A stretch of DNA of 64,000 nt from Bacteroidales bacterium (GTDB lineage: Bacteria; Bacteroidota; Bacteroidia; Bacteroidales; Lentimicrobiaceae): positions 1-64,000 of the forward strand of contig JAEUTG010000056.1 of the NCBI GenBank assembly GCA_016788045.1, written 5' to 3'. The position numbers were made by a program, and so were the translations under genes. Below the pieces are notes generated by a model. That model searched no databases, was not told the origin of the DNA, and saw nothing but the letters and a program-made list of their open reading frames with translations. Of the stretch, positions 43,640-52,461 are shown in pieces (position 1 is the stretch's first letter; each line of letters starts with the position of its first letter).

Positions 43640-43785
43640 ATTCATTTTTGAAACACCTGACCTTGAAAGTAGCTCTGCATTTTGTTGCACTTTAACAAAC
43701 CTCCATGCTATTAGCCACTTATTGCTACAACAAGCTGCACGGTTATGTTTAAAAGCACAGACAGTGGGTATTTCTGAATTCAAAT

Positions 43786-43816
43786 TCAGGCCTGCCTTCC
43801 TGTGCAAACAGGCTGG
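43786..43816. repeat. Dispersed imperfect palindrome, copy 2
   Basis: The segment CCTGCCTTCCTGTGCAAACA with the following GGCTGGCG can fold with arms GCCTGCCT..CTGT and ACAG..GGCTGGC. It matches copy 1 (14041-14072) at most positions apart from a one-base length change in the loop. Confidence 0.55.
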
Positions 43817-43959
43817 CGAAACAGACTTTGACTTCATTTTCACAGTCATTAAATTGTACTTGTAACAGACCAACACGTTACTATCAAATTGTTTTCATAA
43901 CTGAATTTATAAGCACAATAGTGATGCTTGAAAATAACTTCAGGGTAGAATAAAATTCG

Positions 43960-43967
43960 TATTTTTG
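43960..43967 (+). promoter_or_regulatory. -7 promoter element of the DUF2061 gene
   Basis: TATTTTTG is a perfect TAnnTTTG 22 bases before the ATG. Confidence 0.55.
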
Positions 43968-43989
43968 GCCTGGGAAATATGACCACCTG

Positions 43990-44349
43990 ATGCAAAAGAT
44001 GACTTCAAGCAGTAAGAATGAAATCTCGAGAGAAGATAACTTCCGTGACAGTCCTCAGCGAAGTTTTATTAAAGCCATAACCTACAGAGTATTGGCATCG
44101 GGAGTCATGTTCATTGTTTTTTTTATCATTTTCAGAAGCACTACCAAAAGAACCCTGAATGAAAGCCTGGGAGATGCCACTTTGATCAGTGTAATTGATT
44201 TCTCTGTCAAGCTTGCCATTTATTATTTTCATGAACGTTTCTGGTCAGGAATCAAGTGGGGTAAATACTGGAAAAAAAATTACTGGGCAAGGAGGGCATG
44301 GAAACAGGCCTATAGAAAAGCTCACAAAAAAATAGGTAAAACAGCATAA
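43990..44349 (+). CDS. DUF2061 membrane protein
   Basis: A 119-residue protein of the DUF2061 family. The conserved block is FIKAITYRVLASGVMFIVFF, then a second hydrophobic stretch ATLISVIDFSVKLAIYYFHE and RFWSGIKWGKY. Two membrane helices are expected, with a basic C-terminal tail. The family's role is unknown; it is sometimes fused to adenylylsulfate kinase in other bacteria. It is a single gene, ended by a terminator shared with glnN on the other strand. Confidence 0.85.
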   Translation: MQKMTSSSKNEISREDNFRDSPQRSFIKAITYRVLASGVMFIVFFIIFRSTTKRTLNESLGDATLISVIDFSVKLAIYYFHERFWSGIKWGKYWKKNYWARRAWKQAYRKAHKKIGKTA

Positions 44350-44357
44350 GACTAAAA

Positions 44358-44397
44358 AAAAACAAAACCCCGGAGGAATTTCCGGGGTTTTGTTTTT
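44358..44397. terminator. Bidirectional rho-independent terminator
   Basis: Perfect hairpin: ACAAAACCCCGGA and TCCGGGGTTTTGT around GGAATT, with A-rich and T-rich flanks on both sides. It serves the DUF2061 gene (plus) and glnN (minus), which are convergent. Confidence 0.93.
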
Positions 44398-44411
44398 AAT
44401 AGTTACTGTCC

Positions 44412-46601
44412 TTATCGCACGAAAAGCAGCTCACGGTATTTAGGCAAAGGCCACAATTCATTGTCAACAAGCAATTCGAGCTTATCCACGTGATATCTGA
44501 TTTTTTCGAAGAAAGGAACAACCTTCTCGCGATAGGTTATTGCCTGTTTCTCAACACCATCAATTGCATTTGCCGATTTTCTGGAATCCGTCATATCAAG
44601 AACCAGACTTCTGATCGAAGAAATATGTTCAGAAATTTCACGAATGGTATCGAGCTGATTTTTAGAGAGTGCAGTATACGTTTTGGAATCAAGAACTTCC
44701 TTGAGCCCCTTCACATTTTCAATCAGCTGGTTCTGATATCTGATTGCTATAGGAACAATGTGATTGATTGCCAGATCTCCGATAACCCTTGATTCTATCT
44801 GAATTTTACGGGTATAGTTCTCCAGCTTGATTTCATGACGTGCTCTTACCTCCCGTTCAGTGAGTACGTTATGGTCTTCAAAAAGTTTAATCGCGTCCTT
44901 TTTCAGCAGGCTTTTGAGTGCATGAGGAGTATCGGGGATATTGGATAAACCTCTTTTAGCGGCTTCTTTCACCCATTCTTCACTATAACTGTTGCCTTCG
45001 AAACGAACCCTTTTCGATTCTTTTACGTATTTTTTAACTACCTGGAAAATTGCATCTTCCTTCTTAACCTTTCCGGCCATCAGTTTGTCTACTTCTCCTC
45101 TGAACTTCTTAAGCTGATCAGCTACGATAAGATTGAGCGCAATCATCGGTTTTGCACAACTCGACGATGAACCTACAGCCCTGAATTCAAACTTGTTTCC
45201 CGTAAATGCAAATGGAGAAGTTCTGTTACGATCCGTATTGTCAAGAAGAATCTCCGGGATTTTCGGGATATTGATATGATTTCCTTTACCACTGTCCTTT
45301 TTATGAAGATCCTTCATATCAAGCTTTTCAACCTGATTCAGGGCCTCTGTGAGCTGTGTTCCGATAAAAGCTGAAATAATAGCCGGAGGTGCTTCATGGG
45401 CCCCAAGCCTGAGATCGTTACCTGCTGAGGCAATGTAAGCCCTGAGAATATCAGAATGGGTATCCAGTGCTTTCAGAATACTGGCAAGAAAAACGAGGAA
45501 CTGCAGATTGGCTTCCGGTGTTTTACCGGGGGAAAGCAGGTTAACTCCGGTGTTTGTACTCATCGACCAGTTGTTGTGTTTTCCTGATCCATTGACACCT
45601 GCATAGGGTTTTTCATGAAGCAGCACCGTGTAACCATGTCTTTTGCCGACTTTCTCGAGTAGATGCATGAGTAACTGATTGTGGTCAACAGCTACATTCA
45701 CTTCTTCATAAACAGGAGCACATTCAAACTGATTCGGGGCAACTTCGTTGTGGCGTGTTCTTACCGGAATGCCGAGTCTGTGTGCTTCATATTCAAACTC
45801 ACGCATAAAATCGATCACGCGTTCCGGGATAATTCCGAAATAATGATCAGATAGCTGCTGATCTTTTGCACTGGAGTGTCCGAACAAAGTTCTTCCGGAA
45901 AGCACCAGATCGGGACGGGCATTAAAGAGCGCTGTATCAACAAGAAAATATTCCTGTTCCCATCCCAATGTAGCAAAAACCCTGCTCACATTCTTGTCAA
46001 AGAACTGGCAGATAGCCGTTGCTTCACGATCAAGGGCACTGGAAGCCTTAAGCAAAGGGGTCTTGTAATCAAGGGCTTCGCCGGTATATGAAACGAAGAT
46101 AGTCGGTATACAAAGTGTGCGGTCCATGATAAACGCCGGAGACGTCGGGTCCCAGGCGGTATATCCACGGGCTTCGAAGGTATTTCTGATTCCGCCGCTG
46201 GGGAAACTGGAAGCATCGGGTTCCTGCTGAATGAGTTCATTGGCGTTGAAGGCTTCAATAGCCTTTCCTGTTTCAGTGGGAGAAATAAAAGCATCGTGCT
46301 TTTCTGCTGTTGAACCCGTTAATGGATGAAACCAATGGGTAAAATGAGTAGCACCTTTATTTAATGCCCAGGCTTTCATGGCCAAAGCAACCTGATCTGC
46401 AACTTTACGATCTATCTTTTCGCCAAGTTCTGCTGCCCTGATTACTGAATTATAGGCCTCACGGGATAGATACTCACGCATAACCTCCTGATTAAAGGTT
46501 AATTCACCATAATAGTCTGAAATTCTATCAGGAAAAACAGGCATTTGCCTACGCGGACGTGACATAGCCATTTCAAGCGTTCTGAATCTGATGTTGCTCA
46601 T
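44412..46601 (-). CDS. glnN: Glutamine synthetase type III
   Basis: A 729-residue GSIII enzyme that makes glutamine from glutamate and ammonia with ATP. The N-terminal MSRPRRQMPVFPDRISDYYG is the GSIII signature (typical of Bacteroidota). HWFHPLTG, FSGWEQEYFL-like LGWEQEYFLVD (metal-binding Glu), RHNEVAPNQFECAPVYEE and VNGSGKHNNWSMSTNTG carry the active site. The C-terminal region after about residue 560 is the helical part specific to GSIII. The length is that of B. fragilis GSIII (about 729). A single gene with a terminator; the nitrogen control site is not visible. Confidence 0.97.
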   Translation of the reverse strand: MSNIRFRTLEMAMSRPRRQMPVFPDRISDYYGELTFNQEVMREYLSREAYNSVIRAAELGEKIDRKVADQVALAMKAWALNKGATHFTHWFHPLTGSTAEKHDAFISPTETGKAIEAFNANELIQQEPDASSFPSGGIRNTFEARGYTAWDPTSPAFIMDRTLCIPTIFVSYTGEALDYKTPLLKASSALDREATAICQFFDKNVSRVFATLGWEQEYFLVDTALFNARPDLVLSGRTLFGHSSAKDQQLSDHYFGIIPERVIDFMREFEYEAHRLGIPVRTRHNEVAPNQFECAPVYEEVNVAVDHNQLLMHLLEKVGKRHGYTVLLHEKPYAGVNGSGKHNNWSMSTNTGVNLLSPGKTPEANLQFLVFLASILKALDTHSDILRAYIASAGNDLRLGAHEAPPAIISAFIGTQLTEALNQVEKLDMKDLHKKDSGKGNHINIPKIPEILLDNTDRNRTSPFAFTGNKFEFRAVGSSSSCAKPMIALNLIVADQLKKFRGEVDKLMAGKVKKEDAIFQVVKKYVKESKRVRFEGNSYSEEWVKEAAKRGLSNIPDTPHALKSLLKKDAIKLFEDHNVLTEREVRARHEIKLENYTRKIQIESRVIGDLAINHIVPIAIRYQNQLIENVKGLKEVLDSKTYTALSKNQLDTIREISEHISSIRSLVLDMTDSRKSANAIDGVEKQAITYREKVVPFFEKIRYHVDKLELLVDNELWPLPKYRELLFVR

Positions 46602-46700
46602 TTTGCGTCGTTTTTTGATGAAACAAGTGATTGAAACAATTGAATTTTTGTTTTGTTAATCCAAAACATAAAAATTAACAAATTCTTCAACTTAGTGACA

Positions 46701-48155
46701 TTAAGGTTGCCTCCGGTCTATTAACAGAAGCAGTCCGGTGAAGGTCAGAATTCCATTTAAAACAAGTAATTCAAAACCAAGCCTGTAACCATTAAATAAC
46801 ATCTCTGAATTTACGCTGATGAGATAACAAATAGCGGGTGCAAGGATAGCAACCAGCGGAACCCATCGATCATAAATTTTATATTTTGTAAAAAGCCCGA
46901 AAGTGAATAAACCCAGCAAAGGCCCATAAGTATATCCGGCAATAGTAAAAAGTTTTGTGATTACTGACTGATCGTTGATCTGCCTGAATATTATCACGAG
47001 CAATGACAGAAAGAGTGCAAAACCAAGATGAACAATCTTTCTGGTTCTTGATTTACTTTCTTCGCTTTTGATTGTATCTTTCTTCAATCCGAGTATATCT
47101 ACGCTGAAAGATGTTGTTAAAGCTGCCAGTGAGCCATCGGCACTGGAATAGGCTGCGGCCATCAGGCCGATCAGAAAGACTATACCTGCAAATGAACCAT
47201 GGTGCTTTAAAGCAATTTCAGGAAATAAATTATCGGTTACAGCCGGTATTGGGATACTCATGTGGGAAGCATACATGTAAAGAGCTGCGCCCAAAATCAA
47301 AAAAAGCATATTTACCGGGACCAGCATCCAACTCAGCAGATAAATGTTATTTTTTGCATCTTTCAGCTTACGGATTGTAAGGTTTTTCTGCATCATATCC
47401 TGATCAAGCCCTGTCATGACAATGGCGATAAAAGCACCACTTATAAATTGTTTCAGGTAGAATCTTTTATCGTTGATGTCAGTAAATAATATCTGGGAAT
47501 AACTGCTATCTGCGATTTCCTTTAATAAAGTGCCCAGCCCCATTCCCAAATCTGTAGAAATGAAGTAAACCGATACTGCCAGTGCCGCCAGCATAAAAGT
47601 TGTCTGAAGTGTATCAGTCCACACAATGGTTTTTATTCCTCCCCGGAATGTATATGCCAATATCAATGTCATGAATAGCGCTACATTGATCCAGAATGGC
47701 ACACCCCAGGTATCAAAAACAAAAACCTGTAAAACATTGACTACCAGATAGACCCTGAATGAGGAACCTATACTGCGTGATAACAGGAAGAAAGAAGATC
47801 CGGTTTTGTAGCTGACTTCACCAAATCGCTGACCCAGATAGGTATAAATGGAGGTAAGGTTTCTCTCATAATACATTGGCAGCAATACCTGAGCAATTAT
47901 AGCATAGCCAACCAGATACCCAAAAACAATCATCAGGTAGGAGAAGGCTGAATTTCCGACCTCCCCGGGAATGGATATAAAAGTGACCCCTGAAAGTGAA
48001 GAACCAATCATTCCATAGGCTACAACCAGCCATGGTGAAGACTTATTGCCTGTAAAATATGTTTCGTTGGTTGATCTTTTGCCGGTGATGGCGGCGATAA
48101 TAAAAAGCAGGGAAGTGTAGACAAGAAAGACAGTTAGTATTACTATTGGATGCAC
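46701..48155 (-). CDS. Sodium:solute symporter (SSS family)
   Basis: A 484-residue inner-membrane transporter with about 13 helices of the SSS family. GMIGSSLSGVTFISIPGEVG in the second helix region, YLGQRFG, YTFRGGIKTIVWTDTLQT and AAAYSSADGSLAALTTSFSVDI (sodium site region with the Ser pair) are family marks. The start is GTG at 48155, 2 bases after the stop of the gmhB-like gene, so translation is likely coupled to the heptose genes. The substrate is unknown; sugars, sialic acid and amino acids are all possible within the family. Confidence 0.88.
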   Translation of the reverse strand: MHPIVILTVFLVYTSLLFIIAAITGKRSTNETYFTGNKSSPWLVVAYGMIGSSLSGVTFISIPGEVGNSAFSYLMIVFGYLVGYAIIAQVLLPMYYERNLTSIYTYLGQRFGEVSYKTGSSFFLLSRSIGSSFRVYLVVNVLQVFVFDTWGVPFWINVALFMTLILAYTFRGGIKTIVWTDTLQTTFMLAALAVSVYFISTDLGMGLGTLLKEIADSSYSQILFTDINDKRFYLKQFISGAFIAIVMTGLDQDMMQKNLTIRKLKDAKNNIYLLSWMLVPVNMLFLILGAALYMYASHMSIPIPAVTDNLFPEIALKHHGSFAGIVFLIGLMAAAYSSADGSLAALTTSFSVDILGLKKDTIKSEESKSRTRKIVHLGFALFLSLLVIIFRQINDQSVITKLFTIAGYTYGPLLGLFTFGLFTKYKIYDRWVPLVAILAPAICYLISVNSEMLFNGYRLGFELLVLNGILTFTGLLLLIDRRQP

Positions 48156-48157
48156 GT

Positions 48158-48724
48158 TCAGTCTTTAAGTGAGTCTAAATCTGCAAATGTGAGTGCAAAG
48201 GTACGCAAATCAGGATAGAAAAAATCAGCCAAATATGGATATTTTCGGGCCAATTCTTTGTCACCTACAAGTACAGTTTTCATTTTCAACCGTTTACCAA
48301 AAACCAAATCTGACAGAGAATCACCAACCATGACACATTTATTGAACTTTATTTCACTAAAATCCATTTTCGCCTTCAGCCCCATACCTACGCCTGGTTT
48401 CCTGGTTATGGGATTACCCGATGCTAAAAATGGTGAATGATATATTTTGTCGATCTTTCCGCCTGCATCACTTACTGCTGAAACCAATCTGTCATGTATG
48501 CTCTTCAGATCATCCTCTGACATTAGTCCCTTTCCGATTCCCTGCTGATTGGTGACAATAAAAATATGTCCGAAAATTTCAGAAAAGGTCTTTATTGCTT
48601 CAGGCACCCCTGGAAGGAAAGTAAACTGATCCCATGTTTTTACATAATCATCAGACAGACGTTCATTGATAACGCCATCGCGATCAAGAAACAAGGACCA
48701 GGATCTGTCAATCTTTAAATTCAT
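48158..48724 (-). CDS. gmhB: HAD-IIIA phosphatase, D-glycero-D-manno-heptose-1,7-bisphosphate 7-phosphatase-like
   Basis: A 188-residue HAD phosphatase that would remove the 7-phosphate from heptose bisphosphate. HAD motif I is FLDRDGVINE, motif II IVTNQQGIGKG, motif III around TRKPGVGMG, and motif IV VMVGDSLSDLVFG. The four-cysteine zinc loop of E. coli GmhB is absent: the equivalent segment reads YHSPFLASGNPITRKP. ATG at 48724 is chosen because the earlier in-frame codons lie inside hddC; the two genes overlap by 17 bases. It is the last heptose gene before the symporter. Its place in an hddA-gmhA-hddC run supports the assignment. Confidence 0.85.
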   Translation of the reverse strand: MNLKIDRSWSLFLDRDGVINERLSDDYVKTWDQFTFLPGVPEAIKTFSEIFGHIFIVTNQQGIGKGLMSEDDLKSIHDRLVSAVSDAGGKIDKIYHSPFLASGNPITRKPGVGMGLKAKMDFSEIKFNKCVMVGDSLSDLVFGKRLKMKTVLVGDKELARKYPYLADFFYPDLRTFALTFADLDSLKD

Positions 48725-49424
48725 TGAACTCTGATTGTGCACGATGATAATCTTCAGGAATGCCAATATCAAGAAAATAGTCGTTGAATGCGACTCCAAA
48801 ATATTTCGTATGAACCTTAAAATCTGCAAACATCTCATTCTCAACTGAAAATTTCACAGGTAGATTGAGTCCTTTAAAGAATCTGGTTCTGATCAGATAG
48901 ACGCCTCCATTGATGAATCCGGATGTTTTAATGCCGGATTTCTCCCTGAATGCGACAATTTCTGATTCTTCATTGATCTCTACCGCACCAAAACGTGAAA
49001 TATCGTCAACATGTCGAAGGGCAATACTGACATTGGCAAGATTCTCGATATGGGACTGAAAAAACTTGTCCAGGTTTATCCTGAACATGGTATCAGCATT
49101 CATGATCAAAGCATGAGGAGAGCTCACGGAAGAAAATGCAAGTTTTATTGCTCCTCCGGTGCCAAGAGGTTCATTCTCAAACGAGTAAATCAAATCCAGA
49201 TTCTTGTATCTGGGTCCGAAATAGTTTTCTATTGATTTGCTCAAATAGCCTGTTGACAAAATTACTTTCCGTGGACCAAATTTATTGATGAAGTCCAGCT
49301 GATATTCAAGAAAAGGTTTGTTATTCACCGGAGCCATGGCTTTAGGCAAATCAGGAACAGCATCTCTGAGGCGTGTGCCCAATCCTCCGGCCAGCAGGAT
49401 GATTTCCGGGAAGTCCATAAACAT
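48708..49424 (-). CDS. hddC: D-glycero-alpha-D-manno-heptose-1-phosphate guanylyltransferase
   Basis: A 238-residue nucleotidyltransferase that would attach GMP to heptose 1-phosphate. The N-terminus IILLAGGLGTRLRDAVPDLP, KAMAPVNNKPFLEYQLDFI, then LIYSFENEPLGTGGAIKLAF and LIMNADTMFRIN (metal-binding Asp) match HddC-type enzymes closely. ATG at 49424 lies one base after the gmhA stop; a longer frame from 49475 would run into gmhA. It overlaps the gmhB-like gene at its 3' end. The guanylyl (rather than adenylyl) assignment rests on the neighbouring alpha-anomer kinase hddA. Confidence 0.87.
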   Translation of the reverse strand: MFMDFPEIILLAGGLGTRLRDAVPDLPKAMAPVNNKPFLEYQLDFINKFGPRKVILSTGYLSKSIENYFGPRYKNLDLIYSFENEPLGTGGAIKLAFSSVSSPHALIMNADTMFRINLDKFFQSHIENLANVSIALRHVDDISRFGAVEINEESEIVAFREKSGIKTSGFINGGVYLIRTRFFKGLNLPVKFSVENEMFADFKVHTKYFGVAFNDYFLDIGIPEDYHRAQSEFNEFKD

Positions 49425-49425
49425 A

Positions 49426-50004
49426 TCAGCGCGGGAATAATTCTGACTCAACAAGTTCACAGATGATATGGCCAATAGTTATGTGAACTTCCTGAATACG
49501 AGGGGTATCTGATGAAGGAACATTTAACAGCAGGTCAGCGTGAGATCTCATTATTCCACCACTCTGGCCCGTTAAAGCGATGGTAATCATTTCCTTCTCC
49601 CTGGCAGCGACCATTGCTTTCACTATATTCTCAGAGTTTCCAGATGTTGACAGTGCTATAAGAATATCACCTTTGTTTCCCTTTGCTATCACCAGTCTTG
49701 AATAGATCTCACTGTAAGAATAATCATTCGCAACGGCTGTCAGATAGCTGGTATTCACATGGAGTGCTTCTGCGTCCAATGGGTTTCGGTCGTAATAAAA
49801 CCTTCCGGAAAGTTCTGCAGCAAGGTGCTGGGCATCAGCAGCACTACCGCCATTTCCGCAGAACAAGACTTTCCGGTTATTCCTGAATGCTGTAACGATC
49901 TGGTGGACTGCTTTTCCAATCTGTTCCAGCAAAATCTGATCTGCGAGCACAGTTGTTTTAAGGGCAACCGATTCTTCCAGAACCGATTTTATCTTTTTGA
50001 GCAT
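49426..50004 (-). CDS. gmhA: Sedoheptulose-7-phosphate isomerase
   Basis: A 192-residue SIS-domain isomerase making D-glycero-D-manno-heptose 7-phosphate from sedoheptulose 7-phosphate. VLFCGNGGSAADAQHLAAEL and SGRFYYDRNPLDAEALH are the GmhA signature with its zinc and phosphate ligands. AVANDYSYSEIYSR, ALSTSGNSENIVKA and IQEVHITIGHIICELVE follow. The length matches E. coli GmhA (192). First step of the heptose pathway encoded here. It lies 42 bases downstream of hddA, and a -7 element in that gap may give it a second promoter. Confidence 0.95.
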   Translation of the reverse strand: MLKKIKSVLEESVALKTTVLADQILLEQIGKAVHQIVTAFRNNRKVLFCGNGGSAADAQHLAAELSGRFYYDRNPLDAEALHVNTSYLTAVANDYSYSEIYSRLVIAKGNKGDILIALSTSGNSENIVKAMVAAREKEMITIALTGQSGGIMRSHADLLLNVPSSDTPRIQEVHITIGHIICELVESELFPR

Positions 50005-50017
50005 TAAGTTTTTTTTG

Positions 50018-50025
50018 CAAAATTA
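50018..50025 (-). promoter_or_regulatory. Possible internal -7 promoter element before gmhA
   Basis: Plus strand CAAAATTA, that is TAATTTTG on the minus strand, a perfect TAnnTTTG, 14 bases upstream of gmhA within the heptose run. Without a clear -33 element. Confidence 0.4.
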
Positions 50026-50046
50026 ATCAAAACTCCAGAAAAACGT

Positions 50047-51069
50047 TTAAATGGTCCAGGTAGTGAGGCCTAAGGGGGTAAAATCATATCTTTTTTCCTG
50101 ACCGCCAAATTTCATAAGCGCCTCAACTACCTGTGATCTTGAATTGCGGGGACAATAAAAAATCATGAATCCGCCACCACCAGCTCCGCTGATTTTACCT
50201 CCTGTTGCGCCATGCTTGAGGGCGGTGGTATATATATCATCGAGAAAAGAATTGCTGATCTGCTCAGCCATCTGCTTTTTGTATCTCCAGCCGAAATCGA
50301 GGATCTCACCAATGCTGTCAAGTTCACCTTTCAGCAAAGCCTCCTTCATCATAACAGCCTGAAGTTTAAGTTGATGCATAGCATCGATTGACTTCTGGTT
50401 ATTGTTGATTACATTGGCAGATTGCATTTCAATTATTTTTGACGACAACCTGCTGGTTTGGGTGTAAAAGAGCACGAGATTGTGGGCCAGTTCATTCAGG
50501 TAAACATCCTTAATTCTTAATGGATTTACAATGACTTTGTCATTTGAAAAGAACTCCATAAAGTTAACTCCTCCAAAGGTAGCTGCATACTGATCCTGTT
50601 TGCCACCGGCCATTTCAAGGTCGACTCTTTCAATGTCGTAGGCGAGTTTTGCCATATCGTATTCACCCATAGGCAATCTGAGCCATTCAGTAAAAGCACC
50701 GAGAATAGCAACAACCAGAGTGGAAGAGGTTCCTAAACCAGAACCGGCAGGGGCATCAACACGGGTGGAGAGGGTGAAAGAGAGTGGTTTGTGAGAATAA
50801 TCCTTTACGATTCTGTTGTATACGCCTCTGTGCAGATTGAGTATTCCATTTATCGGGAGGACATGTTCAGCTTCGAATTCAATGTATTCCTGCTTATCAA
50901 TGGAGTGGAAGGCAATCTTTCCATCAGACCGGGGTTCAATGGTTGCATAAGCATACAGGCTGATGGTGGCATTGAGGATTGCACCCCCGTGGAGGTCGGA
51001 GAAGGGTGAGACATCTGACCCCCCTCCAGCCAGTCCTATTCTTAATGGCGCCCTGCTTCGAATTACCAC
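50047..51069 (-). CDS. hddA: D-glycero-alpha-D-manno-heptose-7-phosphate kinase (GHMP family)
   Basis: A 340-residue GHMP kinase. The start VIRSRAPLRIGLAGGGSDVS, the ATP loop VDAPAGSGLGTSSTLVVAIL, DIERVDLEMAGGKQDQYAAT and the C-terminal KISGAGGGGFMIFYCP are as in HddA, which puts the anomeric phosphate on heptose 7-phosphate in the alpha form. The start is GTG at 51069; no better codon exists before the conserved N-terminus. It follows the T9SS cargo gene by 17 bases and precedes gmhA. Fucokinase-like relatives share the fold, but the gmhA and hddC neighbours favour HddA. Confidence 0.92.
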   Translation of the reverse strand: MVIRSRAPLRIGLAGGGSDVSPFSDLHGGAILNATISLYAYATIEPRSDGKIAFHSIDKQEYIEFEAEHVLPINGILNLHRGVYNRIVKDYSHKPLSFTLSTRVDAPAGSGLGTSSTLVVAILGAFTEWLRLPMGEYDMAKLAYDIERVDLEMAGGKQDQYAATFGGVNFMEFFSNDKVIVNPLRIKDVYLNELAHNLVLFYTQTSRLSSKIIEMQSANVINNNQKSIDAMHQLKLQAVMMKEALLKGELDSIGEILDFGWRYKKQMAEQISNSFLDDIYTTALKHGATGGKISGAGGGGFMIFYCPRNSRSQVVEALMKFGGQEKRYDFTPLGLTTWTI

Positions 51070-51086
51070 GATAAGAGTTTGTTAAT

Positions 51087-52451
51087 TTATATTAGAATCA
51101 CTTTTTTGACTCTCCTTCCTTTATTGGTATCAAAGATCAGGGCATAAATCCCAGAATCTAAGCCAGATAAATCAATTGAAAATGAGTCGTCATTAAAAAA
51201 TACAGACTCATTGATTTCCCTTACAAATTTACCATCCATTGAATGAATTTGAAAGGATGTGATAGTTAATAACCGTTTATCACAACTGATGTATACCAAA
51301 TCACTTGCCGGGTTGGGGAATACTCCGATTTCAGCAATGGCCAGATTGTCCGAATTACTACCCAAAAATGAAAAGTTGACTGTATCGCAATATCTGAATA
51401 AGCCATACTTATTAATCATTTGCAGACAAACATAGAATGATCCTGATTGACTAAAAGTATGCTGAGGCATCATTTCATCACTAGAAAAACCATCACCAAA
51501 ATCCCAAAAATATATTGCTTCCGGATCCAGCACAGGAGGAGTGAAAGCAGCACTCAATCCTGTAGAAATAGAAGTAAATTGCTGTTCCGGATGTTTAAAA
51601 ACATAAACTGAATCACAGAAAGTATCGGAACTACAATTGTTTGAAACCGTCAAACAAACTTCGTATACATCAGGATGGTCAAAAGTAAATATGGGGTTTG
51701 ACAAATCTGAATAATATCCATTCTGGAATACCCACCAGTAACTGGCATCATCAATATTCTGCGTAATAAACTGCACCCGGTTGGTATCATTTGTAACGGA
51801 ATAATCAAAATGTGCTTTAACCTCCGTACAAATTTTATAGTTTATTTTCAACATGGGCCTTTTTTCAGGATTCAGATGGTTACTTGATCCAAATACCAAA
51901 CAGGCATATAAGTTTTCCTCAGCAAGTTGCATCATGAAGCCATAATTCTGTTCAGGGTTCTTATAGAAATAATCAATTTGGTTAGTCACATCAATGTCAA
52001 GGTAATCCTGAACCGTAAATTCAGACTCCGGCAAAAGAATTAAATCCATCATAGTTGTAGAAGGCTGATTGTCCCAGGTTACTTTATATTGATCCCATGG
52101 TGAAGTTATCCGGAGAAGGTAAGACGCATTATTACCTGAATGAAGCTGATGGTGCCCTGTTGATGTGTTGCAAAAAAGTGAGAGCCTGGCATCAAGAATT
52201 TCTGCTCCTTCCGGGATTACAGAAAGATCAAATCTGATCAAACTACGTTGAATAAATGCAGTACCATTAGCAGTCCAATCATTTGCAATAAAATCATCTT
52301 CATACCAGATAGGATCAGTACGATCAGAGCGGACTTCAGCGTCGTAACCGTTTTCGGGACCTGGTCGGATTATCACAGTTTCTGTATTTTGTGCTTTAGC
52401 GTTAATGAAACAAAAAATCATTAGTAGAACTAAAAAAACATGTTTTTTCAT
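51087..52451 (-). CDS. T9SS cargo protein with DNRLRE and PKD domains
   Basis: A 454-residue secreted protein. A signal peptide (VFLVLLMIFCFINAKAQ) is followed by a DNRLRE-type beta-sandwich (residues about 30-205: RSLIRFDLSVIPEGAEILDA, KVTWDNQPSTT, YGFMMQLAEEN). Two PKD-like segments come next (ASYWWVFQNGYYSDLSNPIF; YFWDFGDGFSSDEMMPQHTF). The last 80 residues are a type A C-terminal sorting domain (IGVFPNPASDLVYISC, SGLDSGIYALIFD, VKKVILI), which sends it through the type IX secretion system, usually to be fixed to the cell surface. The gene sits between a glycosyltransferase and hddA with small gaps, an unusual place for a surface protein. No catalytic domain is visible. Confidence 0.85.
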   Translation of the reverse strand: MKKHVFLVLLMIFCFINAKAQNTETVIIRPGPENGYDAEVRSDRTDPIWYEDDFIANDWTANGTAFIQRSLIRFDLSVIPEGAEILDARLSLFCNTSTGHHQLHSGNNASYLLRITSPWDQYKVTWDNQPSTTMMDLILLPESEFTVQDYLDIDVTNQIDYFYKNPEQNYGFMMQLAEENLYACLVFGSSNHLNPEKRPMLKINYKICTEVKAHFDYSVTNDTNRVQFITQNIDDASYWWVFQNGYYSDLSNPIFTFDHPDVYEVCLTVSNNCSSDTFCDSVYVFKHPEQQFTSISTGLSAAFTPPVLDPEAIYFWDFGDGFSSDEMMPQHTFSQSGSFYVCLQMINKYGLFRYCDTVNFSFLGSNSDNLAIAEIGVFPNPASDLVYISCDKRLLTITSFQIHSMDGKFVREINESVFFNDDSFSIDLSGLDSGIYALIFDTNKGRRVKKVILI

Positions 52452-52461
52452 AACTAGCGAA

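Larger units (their letters stand above)
43618..43989. other. Intergenic region with a dispersed palindrome
   Basis: 372 bases between the divergent DUF4831 and DUF2061 genes. It holds a -7 element for each (43632-43639 minus, 43960-43967 plus) and copy 2 of the dispersed palindrome. An open frame of 79 codons on the minus strand crosses the palindrome and reads CLHRKAG through it; I consider it spurious. Nothing else is visible. Confidence 0.6.

Noticed and set aside
43637..43876. Open frame of 79 codons on the minus strand in the DUF4831-DUF2061 gap
   Set aside because: It is made largely of the dispersed palindrome (CLHRKAG reading); no signal, domain or start context supports it, and it overlaps a promoter element.
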